Shown: positions 1-5,727, numbered from the stretch's first letter. The stretch: DNA of 7,641 bases from Planctomycetes bacterium RIFOXYC2_FULL_41_27 (GCA_001828645.1 MHZD01000053.1:1-7641); one strand, 5' to 3'. The notes: generated by a model from the sequence alone, not told the origin. A program made the numbers and translations.

Positions 1-312
1 ATACTTTTTGCCTTCTTTATAATCCGCATCCAATTTTGCCACATGTTCCATAATTTCAGGATAATATGTGTCGAGATGTTTTTCGCCAGTATCTGTCATT
101 AAAAACACTTCAATGGGAACTAATATTGGCTGGTCTATGGTATTCCCAAGATTGTAAAACCATATGATGTATCTGACCTCTCCGCCTGTACCTTTATTAT
201 GTATATAGGTTTTGGGCGCATTCCACGAAAAATCAAGCTGGGAGGCGCTGGAAACTCTGACTATGCTTAGTAAAAGTAGTAGCAGTCCGAAAATGAAAAT
301 TTTTATTTTCAC
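1..312 (-). CDS. Secreted protein of unknown function, C-terminus cut by window edge
   Basis: I do not recognise the family. The reading frame is open from a GTG codon at 312 to the left edge, giving 104 visible residues with no stop. The N-terminus is a classic signal peptide: KIK charge, a hydrophobic run of Leu/Ile/Phe over about residues 5-18, then a likely cleavage near SSA-S at about residue 22. The mature part starts LDFSWNAPKTYIHNKGTGGE and then RYIIWFYNLGNT, which looks like beta-rich extracytoplasmic sequence (alternating hydrophobics, Asn/Gly turns, a phrase typical of CARDB-like or Ig-like domains), but I cannot assign it. The GTG start is supported by the Shine-Dalgarno GAAGGAG at 320-326. 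The start lies 4 bp past the stop of the Reeler gene, so it is very likely the third gene of the protease operon and translationally coupled. Confidence 0.8.
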   Translation of the reverse strand, partial: MKIKIFIFGLLLLLLSIVRVSSASQLDFSWNAPKTYIHNKGTGGEVRYIIWFYNLGNTIDQPILVPIEVFLMTDTGEKHLDTYYPEIMEHVAKLDADYKEGKKY

Positions 313-316
313 CGAA

Positions 317-961
317 TTACTCCTTCTTTTTTATTACACGAATTTGTTCTTTCTTGGTCTTTTTTGGCTCTACAACTAGCAATCTTGTTGCCTTGTAAAC
401 ATAATCACCCATTGGTGTGTCGTCATTATTGGCTTCGATACCCATCGCATAAAACCTTACCGGATTGGCCACCCAGAAATCCGCAGGAGGCGCCTGCCAT
501 TTTACATGCCAGAATTTCTGTTTTATCCCCTTTTTCGTATGTGTTGCAAAGCGGCCCCCGGCTTCTACCTGTGTATCCTCATCGTCCCCAACGTTAATAA
601 AGGTACCAACCAATCGATTGAAATAGGTGTCCTGCGCAGTAATTTGAAATCCATGAAAATCCGTATTCGTCTGTTTAAAAGATACCAGGATATCCACAGT
701 CTCACCTGGCGCACATTTGTCTAACACAAACAACATAAACTTAGCCTTACCAGAACTAATGGGGTACTGATAATGACATCCTAAATTACCGCAGGTATAC
801 CAACCGGGAGCAGCAAATAATACGTTAAATTTATCAATCCCGGCGCCAAGACATGCTATAGGCGCACCGTCTGAACGAGCAAATGTTGAATTGCAAACTA
901 TGCCTGATGAAAACATACCCAGAATAATTATAAAACAAATGCCCCTTAATCTAACTTTCAC
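317..961 (-). CDS. Secreted Reeler-domain protein with CX4CH motif
   Basis: This is a 214-residue exported protein. Residues 1-28 form a signal peptide (KVRLR, hydrophobic core at about 8-22, cleavage likely after TFA at 28). The mature part fits the Reeler-type beta-sandwich found in reelin/ferric-chelate-reductase proteins and in bacterial exported proteins of the choice-of-anchor V kind. The supporting features are an APGETVDILVSF strand (about 84-95), HGFQITAQD (103-111), the THT turn (140-142), a WQAPPAD segment (155-161) and a VRFYAMGIEAN strand (168-178). In front of this domain is C57-G-N-L-G-C62-H63, a CX4CH spacing, flanked by C37 and C83. In related bacterial proteins a CXXCH-like heme or metal motif often precedes the domain, so this may be a variant heme-c or metal site, or a disulfide. 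The C-terminus is a Lys-rich tail with no anchor. The start is GTG at 961, supported by AAGGA at 970-974, 4 bp after the protease stop. Reeler assignment is by motif recognition only. Confidence 0.85.
   Translation of the reverse strand: MKVRLRGICFIIILGMFSSGIVCNSTFARSDGAPIACLGAGIDKFNVLFAAPGWYTCGNLGCHYQYPISSGKAKFMLFVLDKCAPGETVDILVSFKQTNTDFHGFQITAQDTYFNRLVGTFINVGDDEDTQVEAGGRFATHTKKGIKQKFWHVKWQAPPADFWVANPVRFYAMGIEANNDDTPMGDYVYKATRLLVVEPKKTKKEQIRVIKKKE
320..326 (-). promoter_or_regulatory. Ribosome binding site for the GTG start at 312
   Basis: On the minus strand GAAGGAG sits 7 nt before the GTG at 312. It lies inside the last codons of the upstream Reeler gene, which fixes the non-ATG start and indicates coupled translation. 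Confidence 0.7.
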
Positions 962-965
962 ATTT

Positions 966-2330
966 TTAATCCTTTTTACCAGATAATGTTGATTTAATCA
1001 GATCTATACCATAACTTACCGGCACACCAAAATTAGATCCACGAAATCCAGGGAAGACCCCGTAATTAACCCCGATAACCTTTCCTTTATTATTAAAAAT
1101 AGGTCCCCCGCTGCCTCCAGCGGTGGTTTGCGCATCGTATACAATCCTATTTTGCATAATATCGCTTAAATGCCCTTGTGTTGAAAGCGGCCTGACCAGA
1201 CCCCAATTTGATAATTCCTGCACCAAAGGAACGAACGGCATGTTAAAAAGTTGCCTTACAATCTCCGGGTCTGCCTTTGCAAAAATAGCCCCCACCCCGG
1301 CTGGATATCCTAACAATATTATGGGTTCGCCTACCACAGCACCGCGTCCTGTATAGTCTAATGCGAGAACGGGGATTTTTGCGCCTTGCATATCTATGCG
1401 AAGCAATGCAACATCTGCCTCATCAGATATTTTCTCTACCTTCAAAGGAAACGGTTCTTTAATACCGGGGAAAAATGCCCTGAATACCTCAAACCTCGGC
1501 TTTATAGTTGGTCCTAATTGGATATAATAAGGAGACGTTTCCATTTCCCACCATGGTTCGGCAATATGACGGTTGGTCAGGATAAATCCATCCGCACTGA
1601 CCAGGAAGCCGGTACCTGTATATTCATTGATACCCCGTTGCCCCATGCCCATCATCGTAAGAGGCTCGCCAGTCTCTTCATCTAGAAAATAAAAGGTACC
1701 CTGTATCAGGCATATTCCGCCACTATAGGTCTTAATTATATTTTCAGCAACGAACCTCTCTACCTCAAGAACACGCACTGTTTCCACTGTCTTTGACAAC
1801 CTTGTGTATTGGTTATAAAAATATAACACCAAACTACCACCGATGATAAACAAGATAGTTATTATCCCTATCTTAAAGGAATGCGAGGATTGAGTAAAAG
1901 CCTCCCACAGTAGTTGCTTAAAAAATGCCGTTGCCGTGTTAAGCCGCCCTCTTCGGGAGGAACGTGCAATACCTAACGAATCTTCCAGCATCTCAGATAA
2001 AGGTTTGCACACATCTGCTTCATCCGTTTTAATTCGAAATCGCACCCTGGGCCCACCAGCGCCAAACTCAATCAAATCACCGTCTTTCAGTACAATTTCG
2101 TTAATTAATCTATTGTTTACCTGTGTTCCTTTTACACTTCCCTTATCGCGTAATATATAATCGCATTCATTGAGTTGTATTTCGGCATGATGGCTGGATG
2201 TGTTTCCGTCGATATCCGGATCAAAACGAAGGTCATTTGAAGAGTCTGTTCCGATAGATATCTTTTCAGAAGCAAAGACTTCCGTATTGCCTCGATGGCT
2301 ACCTGTTAAATGGACAAAGACGGCCTTCAA
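966..2330 (-). CDS. Membrane-anchored FHA-domain, trypsin-like (HtrA/S1C-type) serine protease
   Basis: This 454-residue protein has three parts. Residues about 1-100 are a forkhead-associated domain (SIGTDSSNDLRF at 25-36, SSHHAEI at 45-51, LRDKGSVKGTQVNN at 60-73, LKDGDLIEFG at 81-90). Residues about 153-172 are one hydrophobic membrane helix preceded by a basic stretch (RSSRRGR), which predicts the FHA domain in the cytoplasm and the rest outside. Residues about 190-450 are a trypsin-fold protease with a complete triad: H255 in LTNRH, D306 in DEADVALLRID, and S407 in TTAGGSGGP. There is no PDZ domain after the protease, unlike DegP/DegS. The FHA domain lacks the usual GR arginine (T28) and the Asn of STNGT (K67), so phosphothreonine binding is doubtful. 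The start is TTG at 2330, chosen because AAGGA at 2340-2344 precedes it at 9 nt and the FHA domain begins at once. It is the first gene of a three-gene operon with two exported proteins. FHA ligand and protease substrate are unknown. Confidence 0.9.
   Translation of the reverse strand: MKAVFVHLTGSHRGNTEVFASEKISIGTDSSNDLRFDPDIDGNTSSHHAEIQLNECDYILRDKGSVKGTQVNNRLINEIVLKDGDLIEFGAGGPRVRFRIKTDEADVCKPLSEMLEDSLGIARSSRRGRLNTATAFFKQLLWEAFTQSSHSFKIGIITILFIIGGSLVLYFYNQYTRLSKTVETVRVLEVERFVAENIIKTYSGGICLIQGTFYFLDEETGEPLTMMGMGQRGINEYTGTGFLVSADGFILTNRHIAEPWWEMETSPYYIQLGPTIKPRFEVFRAFFPGIKEPFPLKVEKISDEADVALLRIDMQGAKIPVLALDYTGRGAVVGEPIILLGYPAGVGAIFAKADPEIVRQLFNMPFVPLVQELSNWGLVRPLSTQGHLSDIMQNRIVYDAQTTAGGSGGPIFNNKGKVIGVNYGVFPGFRGSNFGVPVSYGIDLIKSTLSGKKD
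970..974 (-). promoter_or_regulatory. Ribosome binding site for the GTG start at 961
   Basis: AAGGA on the minus strand lies 8 nt before the GTG at 961. It overlaps the last codons of the protease gene, supporting both the GTG start and translational coupling. Confidence 0.7.
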
Positions 2331-2339
2331 ACAATGTTT

Positions 2340-2344
2340 TCCTT
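2340..2344 (-). promoter_or_regulatory. Ribosome binding site for the TTG start at 2330
   Basis: AAGGA on the minus strand is 9 nt before the TTG at 2330. It supports this rare start codon, since no ATG lies in frame near the beginning of the FHA domain. Confidence 0.6.
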
Positions 2345-2377
2345 ATTGTTTTATAAAAATTAGTTACAAAACGAGGC

Positions 2378-2397
2378 ACGAAGTACTAGTAGTTCGT
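2378..2397. repeat. 20-bp palindrome upstream of the protease operon
   Basis: The sequence acgaagtactagtagttcgt reads the same on both strands except for one symmetric mismatched pair, with a perfect central tactagta. It lies 47 bp before the TTG start of the FHA-protease gene. It could be an operator for a dimeric regulator, or an outer part of the repeat island around the four-helix-bundle gene. No clear -35/-10 pair could be placed with it. Confidence 0.5.
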
Positions 2398-2418
2398 TCT
2401 TGAATTAGTATTGCAAAT

Positions 2419-2477
2419 AAAAAAACAGTCGGCAGTCGGCAAACAAAAGGCAAATTGCAGGTTGAAGACTGCCGACT
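2419..2477 (-). terminator. Intrinsic terminator-like hairpin after the four-helix-bundle gene
   Basis: On the minus strand AGTCGGCAGTC (2477-2467) pairs perfectly over 11 bp with GACTGCCGACT (2437-2427). One G and then seven T residues follow (2425-2419). It starts 8 bp after the stop codon at 2486. The loop of 29 nt is longer than usual. The stem is made of the same GTCGGCA units that bracket the gene, so repeat and terminator are one structure. It would separate this gene from the protease operon. Confidence 0.6.
2426..2440. repeat. Tandem GTCGGCA units, 3' flank of the four-helix-bundle gene
   Basis: The plus strand reads cagtcggcagtcggc, two adjacent 7-nt cagtcgg/cagtcgg-type units. An inverted copy (gactgccgact, 2467-2477) follows, and matching units lie on the far side of the gene at 2871-2896. 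Confidence 0.6.
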
Positions 2478-2485
2478 TTATTCAA

Positions 2486-2851
2486 TTATTTGTATTTTTC
2501 AGGATTTTCAATCATATGGTTAAGCAATCTACCTATTTCTTCGGAGCGACGATTGTAATCATTGTAAATCGTTTTATTGATATATCCACATTCAAAGGCA
2601 AAGTCAAGCCAAACTTGTGTCTCGGTGTTTTCCATGTCAGCATCAGTCATTTTACTTACAAAATGTGCTGGATATAAGCGTTTGCGATAACCCTCTCCAA
2701 TGCAAGCGCAAACAGAACGGGAAGATTTTCTTATTTGTGATGTCAGCGCATATTGTTCTTCCTTTGGAAAAGTTTTACTTGTATTGAAAATATCCATTCC
2801 AAGGGCAAATGCTTTTTTATAAACTGTAAGATTTCGGAATCCTGTTACCAT
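2486..2851 (-). CDS. Four-helix-bundle protein, S23/23S rRNA intervening-sequence (IVP) family
   Basis: This 121-residue protein belongs to the small all-helical family first known from intervening sequences inside 23S rRNA genes of Leptospira and others (also named four helix bundle protein). The family includes Avd, the accessory protein of diversity-generating retroelements. Diagnostic features are FRNLTVYKKAFALGMDIF near the N-terminus (helix 1), FPKEEQYALTSQIRKSSRSV (about 28-47), CIGEGYRKR (about 50-58), then helix 3 with DADMENTETQVWLDFA (about 70-85), and a last helix ending RLLNHMIENPEKYK. Length is typical for the family and the protein is complete and intact. The start is ATG at 2851, with only a weak purine stretch (AAGAA) ahead of it. 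No rRNA gene or reverse transcriptase is nearby: the gene stands alone in an island bracketed by GTCGGCA-type repeats. Function is unknown for such orphans; family members are basic and RNA binding has been proposed. Confidence 0.9.
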   Translation of the reverse strand: MVTGFRNLTVYKKAFALGMDIFNTSKTFPKEEQYALTSQIRKSSRSVCACIGEGYRKRLYPAHFVSKMTDADMENTETQVWLDFAFECGYINKTIYNDYNRRSEEIGRLLNHMIENPEKYK

Positions 2852-2870
2852 TTGTTCTTAATTTTTTATC

Positions 2871-2896
2871 GACTGCCGATTGTCAACTGCCGACTT
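2871..2896. repeat. GTCGGCA-type direct repeat, 5' flank of the four-helix-bundle gene
   Basis: The plus strand carries gactgccga (2871-2879) and actgccgactt (2886-2896), two copies of actgccga offset by 14 bp. The unit actgccgactt also occurs on the other side of the gene at 2468-2478 in the same orientation, and inverted at 2427-2437. The gene is therefore bracketed by the same repeat about 0.42 kb apart. Confidence 0.6.
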
Positions 2897-2943
2897 ATTA
2901 CTTATGGAAGATGTAAAAATTTTTGATATGTTATTTCAAAAAC

Positions 2944-2992
2944 GTACTACGATGTACGATTTTAAATCCCAAATCGTACCTCCCAAATCGTA
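2944..2992. repeat. Hairpin and 14-bp-period repeats between kef-type gene and four-helix-bundle gene
   Basis: Two features overlap here. A 9-bp stem gtacgattt (2954-2962) / aaatcgtac (2971-2979) has an 8-nt loop. A 12-bp direct repeat tcccaaatcgta occurs at 2967-2978 and 2981-2992, 14 bp apart. A further short arm pair cgtac/gtacg (2943-2947 / 2954-2958) faces a run of T on the minus strand, so the block could also terminate the antiporter transcript. The 2852-3058 gap holds no gene that I can see. Confidence 0.5.
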
Positions 2993-3058
2993 AATCTATA
3001 TTGTTGCTTCGCAAGTGTTGTGAATTGATACCAATTATACAATGGCAATTTTACAAGG

Positions 3059-4723
3059 TCAACTTTTTAAGTTTAATTTCTCCTGAATCATCCTGAGCAT
3101 CTCTGCCGCTTCTATCACATGAGGAACTGTCGTTCTGTCAGCTCCTGTTTTCTCCCATTCTTTACTTTCTGCTATATCAAATGCCCTTGATATGATGAAT
3201 ACGTTTGGATTACATTCTTTTGCAAATCGAATGGCTATTTGTTTGGTCCTCATATCGGGCAACGCTAAAATCAATACTGAGGCTTCATCTACATTCGCCA
3301 TTTTTAAAATCTCCGGGCTGACTGCATCCCCGTAAATATAAGAACATCCAATCTTTTTTATTTCATCTATTTTTCTCGGATCATGCTCGATTATGAGTAT
3401 ATCGCCCTTTTCTTTTAGCTCTTTAGCCAAATAGCTTCCTGTCCTTCCATAACCACAAATAATTGTATGCCCTCTGAGATTTAATTTTGTTTCGGGATAT
3501 TCTCTGTAACTCTGCACAGGCTTCCCTTCTGATAAATATTTCACAAAAGGAAGTTTGTTTATTATTTTACAAGCACACCCAGCCCTTCTTGCAAAAAAAG
3601 GCGTCGTAAGGATTGTAATCAAAGTAACAGCGATTACGGAAGAGGAAAGTTCTTGCGAGACCTGTCCGTACATTTGTCCTACTGCAAGGAGTATGAATGA
3701 AAATTCTCCAATTTGCATAATGAGCAAAGCGACCTTAGCGCTGGTTTCAACGCTATACCCAAATAATTTAATAGTGACAATCGAAGTTGTAAATTTTCCC
3801 AGCAGTACGAGCGATACTAAACCTAAAACAAGAGGGATTTCGCTAAAAACCAACATCGGATTGATTAACATGCCCGTAGAAACAAAGAAAATAACAACAA
3901 AAATATCCCGGAAAGGTTGTATTTGCACTGATATTTCTGCATTATATTTTGCTTCTGATAACGTAAATCCAGCAATGAATGCTCCTAATGCTACAGTAAG
4001 ACCTACGGCATAAGTTGACAAAGGGATGCCAACCGCAAGGGCAAATATCGACAAAAGGAACATTTCTCTGTTACGTGATTTTATAATATACGTCAACACC
4101 TTTGGCAAAACCATTCTACCCACATATACGATAAAAGATACCAGCAATAAGCTCTCTACGACGGTCATTAACAGGTTTCGTAGGTTTCCTTCCTTGATTG
4201 CTTCAAAATTTGATATAAAAAATATCATCATTACAACCATCAAATCTTGCACAATTACAAAACCAGTCGTAATTCTGCCGTGCAAGGTATACATTTCTCC
4301 TCGTTCCATAAGTGTTTTCATAACAGTCATGGCGCTGCTGATCGCCAGAATCATTCCCAATAATAAGGAATTATATGTGTTCCAGCCCAAATATTTTGAC
4401 AGGAAAAACCCCAACGATACCATTACAACAACCTGAACTGCGTTCCCCAGAATGGAAATCTTCCATATCGTCTTTAATTTCGGAAAGTTTAGTTCTACTC
4501 CTTTCACAAACATCAATAATGCCACGCCCACCTCTGCCAAGGCCTTTACTTCGTTTAGATTTTTTATCAACTGGAATCCATATGGGCCGATTAATACCCC
4601 GGCAAAAATGTAAGCCAGGACAATGGACTGCTTAAATTTGTGTGCAATAAATCCAATGAGAAAGGAAGCGGTTATGATTATTGCGATGTCAATAATTAAA
4701 GTAAGTGATTGTAGATCATGCAT
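3059..4723 (-). CDS. Kef-type (CPA2) monovalent cation:proton antiporter with TrkA-N domain
   Basis: This inner-membrane antiporter has 554 residues from the start chosen here. Residues about 5-385 form the Na+/H+-exchanger membrane domain with roughly a dozen hydrophobic segments. Recognisable CPA2 features are IVLAYIFAGVLIGPYGF near residue 34-50, GFVIVQD with the conserved Asp at 160, GLTVALGAFIAGFTLSE (about 241-257), and MQIGEFSFIL (336-345). Residues about 417-530 form a Rossmann RCK/TrkA-N domain with GYGRTG (424-429) and the ribose-binding acidic E446 of IIEHDP, so control by a dinucleotide is expected. The chain stops soon after, with no TrkA-C. The HALESD-type gating loop of E. coli KefC is not apparent, so I do not call it kefB or kefC. 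The ATG at 4723 has GGAAA 7 nt upstream. The frame stays open to an ATG at 4783, but that one has no Shine-Dalgarno and lies in an inverted-repeat arm. The role is probably K+ or Na+/H+ exchange and pH or stress homeostasis. Confidence 0.9.
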   Translation of the reverse strand: MHDLQSLTLIIDIAIIITASFLIGFIAHKFKQSIVLAYIFAGVLIGPYGFQLIKNLNEVKALAEVGVALLMFVKGVELNFPKLKTIWKISILGNAVQVVVMVSLGFFLSKYLGWNTYNSLLLGMILAISSAMTVMKTLMERGEMYTLHGRITTGFVIVQDLMVVMMIFFISNFEAIKEGNLRNLLMTVVESLLLVSFIVYVGRMVLPKVLTYIIKSRNREMFLLSIFALAVGIPLSTYAVGLTVALGAFIAGFTLSEAKYNAEISVQIQPFRDIFVVIFFVSTGMLINPMLVFSEIPLVLGLVSLVLLGKFTTSIVTIKLFGYSVETSAKVALLIMQIGEFSFILLAVGQMYGQVSQELSSSVIAVTLITILTTPFFARRAGCACKIINKLPFVKYLSEGKPVQSYREYPETKLNLRGHTIICGYGRTGSYLAKELKEKGDILIIEHDPRKIDEIKKIGCSYIYGDAVSPEILKMANVDEASVLILALPDMRTKQIAIRFAKECNPNVFIISRAFDIAESKEWEKTGADRTTVPHVIEAAEMLRMIQEKLNLKS

Positions 4724-4775
4724 GTTTATATTTCCACTATAACTACTCAGCATATTGAGTAACTTAATTTTAATA

Positions 4776-4853
4776 AATAACATATAACAAGAAATAAAAA
4801 ATGTTTAAGTGCTTTTTTACTTTTTAATTATTCATTTCTTGTTATATGTTATT
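4776..4853. repeat. Perfect 20-bp inverted repeat in the leader of the antiporter gene
   Basis: aataacatataacaagaaat (4776-4795) is the exact reverse complement of 4834-4853, with a 38-nt spacer. Part of the right arm is also directly repeated: ttattcatttctt occurs at 4828-4840 and again at 4849-4861, a 21-bp step. As RNA it would make a 20-bp, very AT-rich hairpin ending about 52 nt before the ATG at 4723. It may be a leader structure, a paired operator, or the ends of a tiny insertion; the sequence does not decide. Confidence 0.65.
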
Positions 4854-4996
4854 CATTTCTTTTGTAGTCAAAAATAACGCCTGCTGAGCAGTAACTTTCC
4901 ACATAAAAAGTAATAGCGCTATCCCAACCTGATAAAAAAATAGCAAAAACAAGTTAGCGCTTATGGGGGTTATGGGAGGGGGTGAACTGTTACGCC
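4854..4996. other. Non-coding gap downstream of hpt
   Basis: No gene is visible. It holds a perfect palindrome atagcgctat (4913-4922) and a second AGCGCT core at 4956-4961. A G-rich plus-strand run, tatgggggttatgggagggg, lies at 4962-4981 just before the hpt stop codon. On the minus strand this makes the hpt 3' untranslated region C-rich and then T-rich (T runs near 4927-4949), but I find no clean hairpin plus T-tract terminator. It could be an insertion-sequence relic, but I see no coding remnant. Confidence 0.4.
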
Positions 4997-5536
4997 TTAA
5001 CTACGATAACATGCGTCTTTCAGCACGGCTATAAAAGGCAGATTTCTATATTTGTTATTGTAGTCCAATCCATACCCGACAACAAAGTCATCACCGATGT
5101 CAAAACAGCAATATTCGGGTTGGATATTAAAGCGTCTCCTGCTTGATCGGTTCAAAAGAACACAGCTTTTGAGAGTTCTGGGTTTGTATTTCCTTATATC
5201 ATCCAATACCCTTTTCAAAGTGCTTCCCGTGTCGGCAATATCATCGATCACCAACACATGTTTACCCTCTATGTCGATCTTAAATTGACGATTGATCTTT
5301 GTTTCTGTCGTTGGGAAAGTAGACTCTCCGTACGTAGCGGCATCGATAGTATCCAGTCTGATAGAAAAAGGAATCAACCGAATCAAATCCGCAAGAAACA
5401 CAAGACTTCCATTGAGGATCGCAATGATTGTCCACTCTTTGCCTGTATAATCCGAAATCAATGTCTTCGATAATTCAAGGAGTTTATTTCGTATCTGCTC
5501 TTCGCTGATTACAATCTTCGCAATATCTTTTTCCAC
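4997..5536 (-). CDS. hpt: Hypoxanthine phosphoribosyltransferase
   Basis: This 179-residue cytoplasmic purine-salvage enzyme converts hypoxanthine (usually also guanine) plus PRPP to IMP/GMP and pyrophosphate. Length is normal for bacterial HPRT. Visible motifs are ILNGSLVFLADL (40-51, pyrophosphate-binding loop), DAATYGES (65-72, flexible loop), the PRPP motif LVIDDIADTGSTL (95-107) with the catalytic-base position D102, and the near-invariant FVVGYGLDYNNKYRNLPFI (151-169). Two changes from the usual pattern are seen: the first acid of the PRPP motif is Asp (D98) where HPRT mostly has Glu, and the Lys that touches the purine O6 appears to be Arg (R130). Both are conservative. The start is GTG at 5536, supported by a strong GGAGGA at 5545-5550; an ATG at 5543 is out of frame. 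It is probably transcribed on its own or with the antiporter 273 bp downstream. Confidence 0.95.
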   Translation of the reverse strand: MEKDIAKIVISEEQIRNKLLELSKTLISDYTGKEWTIIAILNGSLVFLADLIRLIPFSIRLDTIDAATYGESTFPTTETKINRQFKIDIEGKHVLVIDDIADTGSTLKRVLDDIRKYKPRTLKSCVLLNRSSRRRFNIQPEYCCFDIGDDFVVGYGLDYNNKYRNLPFIAVLKDACYRS

Positions 5537-5544
5537 TTCATCTA

Positions 5545-5550
5545 TCCTCC
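5545..5550 (-). promoter_or_regulatory. hpt: Ribosome binding site for the GTG start of hpt
   Basis: GGAGGA on the minus strand lies 8 nt before the GTG at 5536. It decides the start in favour of GTG over an out-of-frame ATG between them. Confidence 0.75.
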
Positions 5551-5614
5551 ATTTAATTCAATTGTATAGGAATTTTCATTTTTTTAAGCGGGTTATACGA
5601 TGTATGGCATAGAG

Positions 5615-5702
5615 AATCCCCCTTAGAAAAGGGGGTTAGGGGGTTGTAAAATAGCCCAGAAAAAGCACAACCCCCTGAATCCCCCTTTTTTAAGGGGGAC
5701 TT
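5615..5702. repeat. Imperfect double-hairpin inverted repeat (CCCCCTT/AAGGGGG type)
   Basis: The left arm (5615-5647) and right arm (5667-5702) are near-perfect reverse complements around a 19-nt spacer. For example agggggttgt (5638-5647) pairs exactly with acaaccccct (5667-5676). Each arm is itself a hairpin: ccccctt/aaggggg at 5618-5624/5629-5635 with loop agaa, and at 5681-5687/5692-5698 with loop tttt. It resembles the dispersed C5/G5 REP- or MITE-like repeats seen in several bacterial groups. It starts 26 bp after the stop of the redox fusion gene and may end that transcript or protect its 3' end. Confidence 0.75.
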
Positions 5703-5727
5703 AAACGGAATAACTTGTTTAGTTTTA

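Noticed and set aside
2486..2851. Diversity-generating retroelement, suggested by the Avd-like protein
   Set aside because: No reverse transcriptase, no template/variable repeat pair and no target gene are in the window; the protein matches the wider S23/IVP family equally well.
2427..2896. Intervening sequence within a 23S rRNA gene
   Set aside because: Neither flank contains rRNA-like sequence; the neighbours are protein genes.
2944..2992. CRISPR array, suggested by regularly spaced short repeats
   Set aside because: Only two 12-bp copies with a 2-bp gap are present; there are no spacer-sized intervals and no cas genes.
3555..4436. Two open frames of 152 and 136 codons on the plus strand, opposite the antiporter gene
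   Set aside because: They lie wholly within the antiporter coding region on the other strand, have no recognisable domain, and are low-complexity shadows of the membrane segments.
4724..4783. Start of the antiporter at the ATG at 4783
   Set aside because: No Shine-Dalgarno precedes it, it lies in the arm of an inverted repeat, and the added 20 residues do not look like part of the family; kept only as an alternative.
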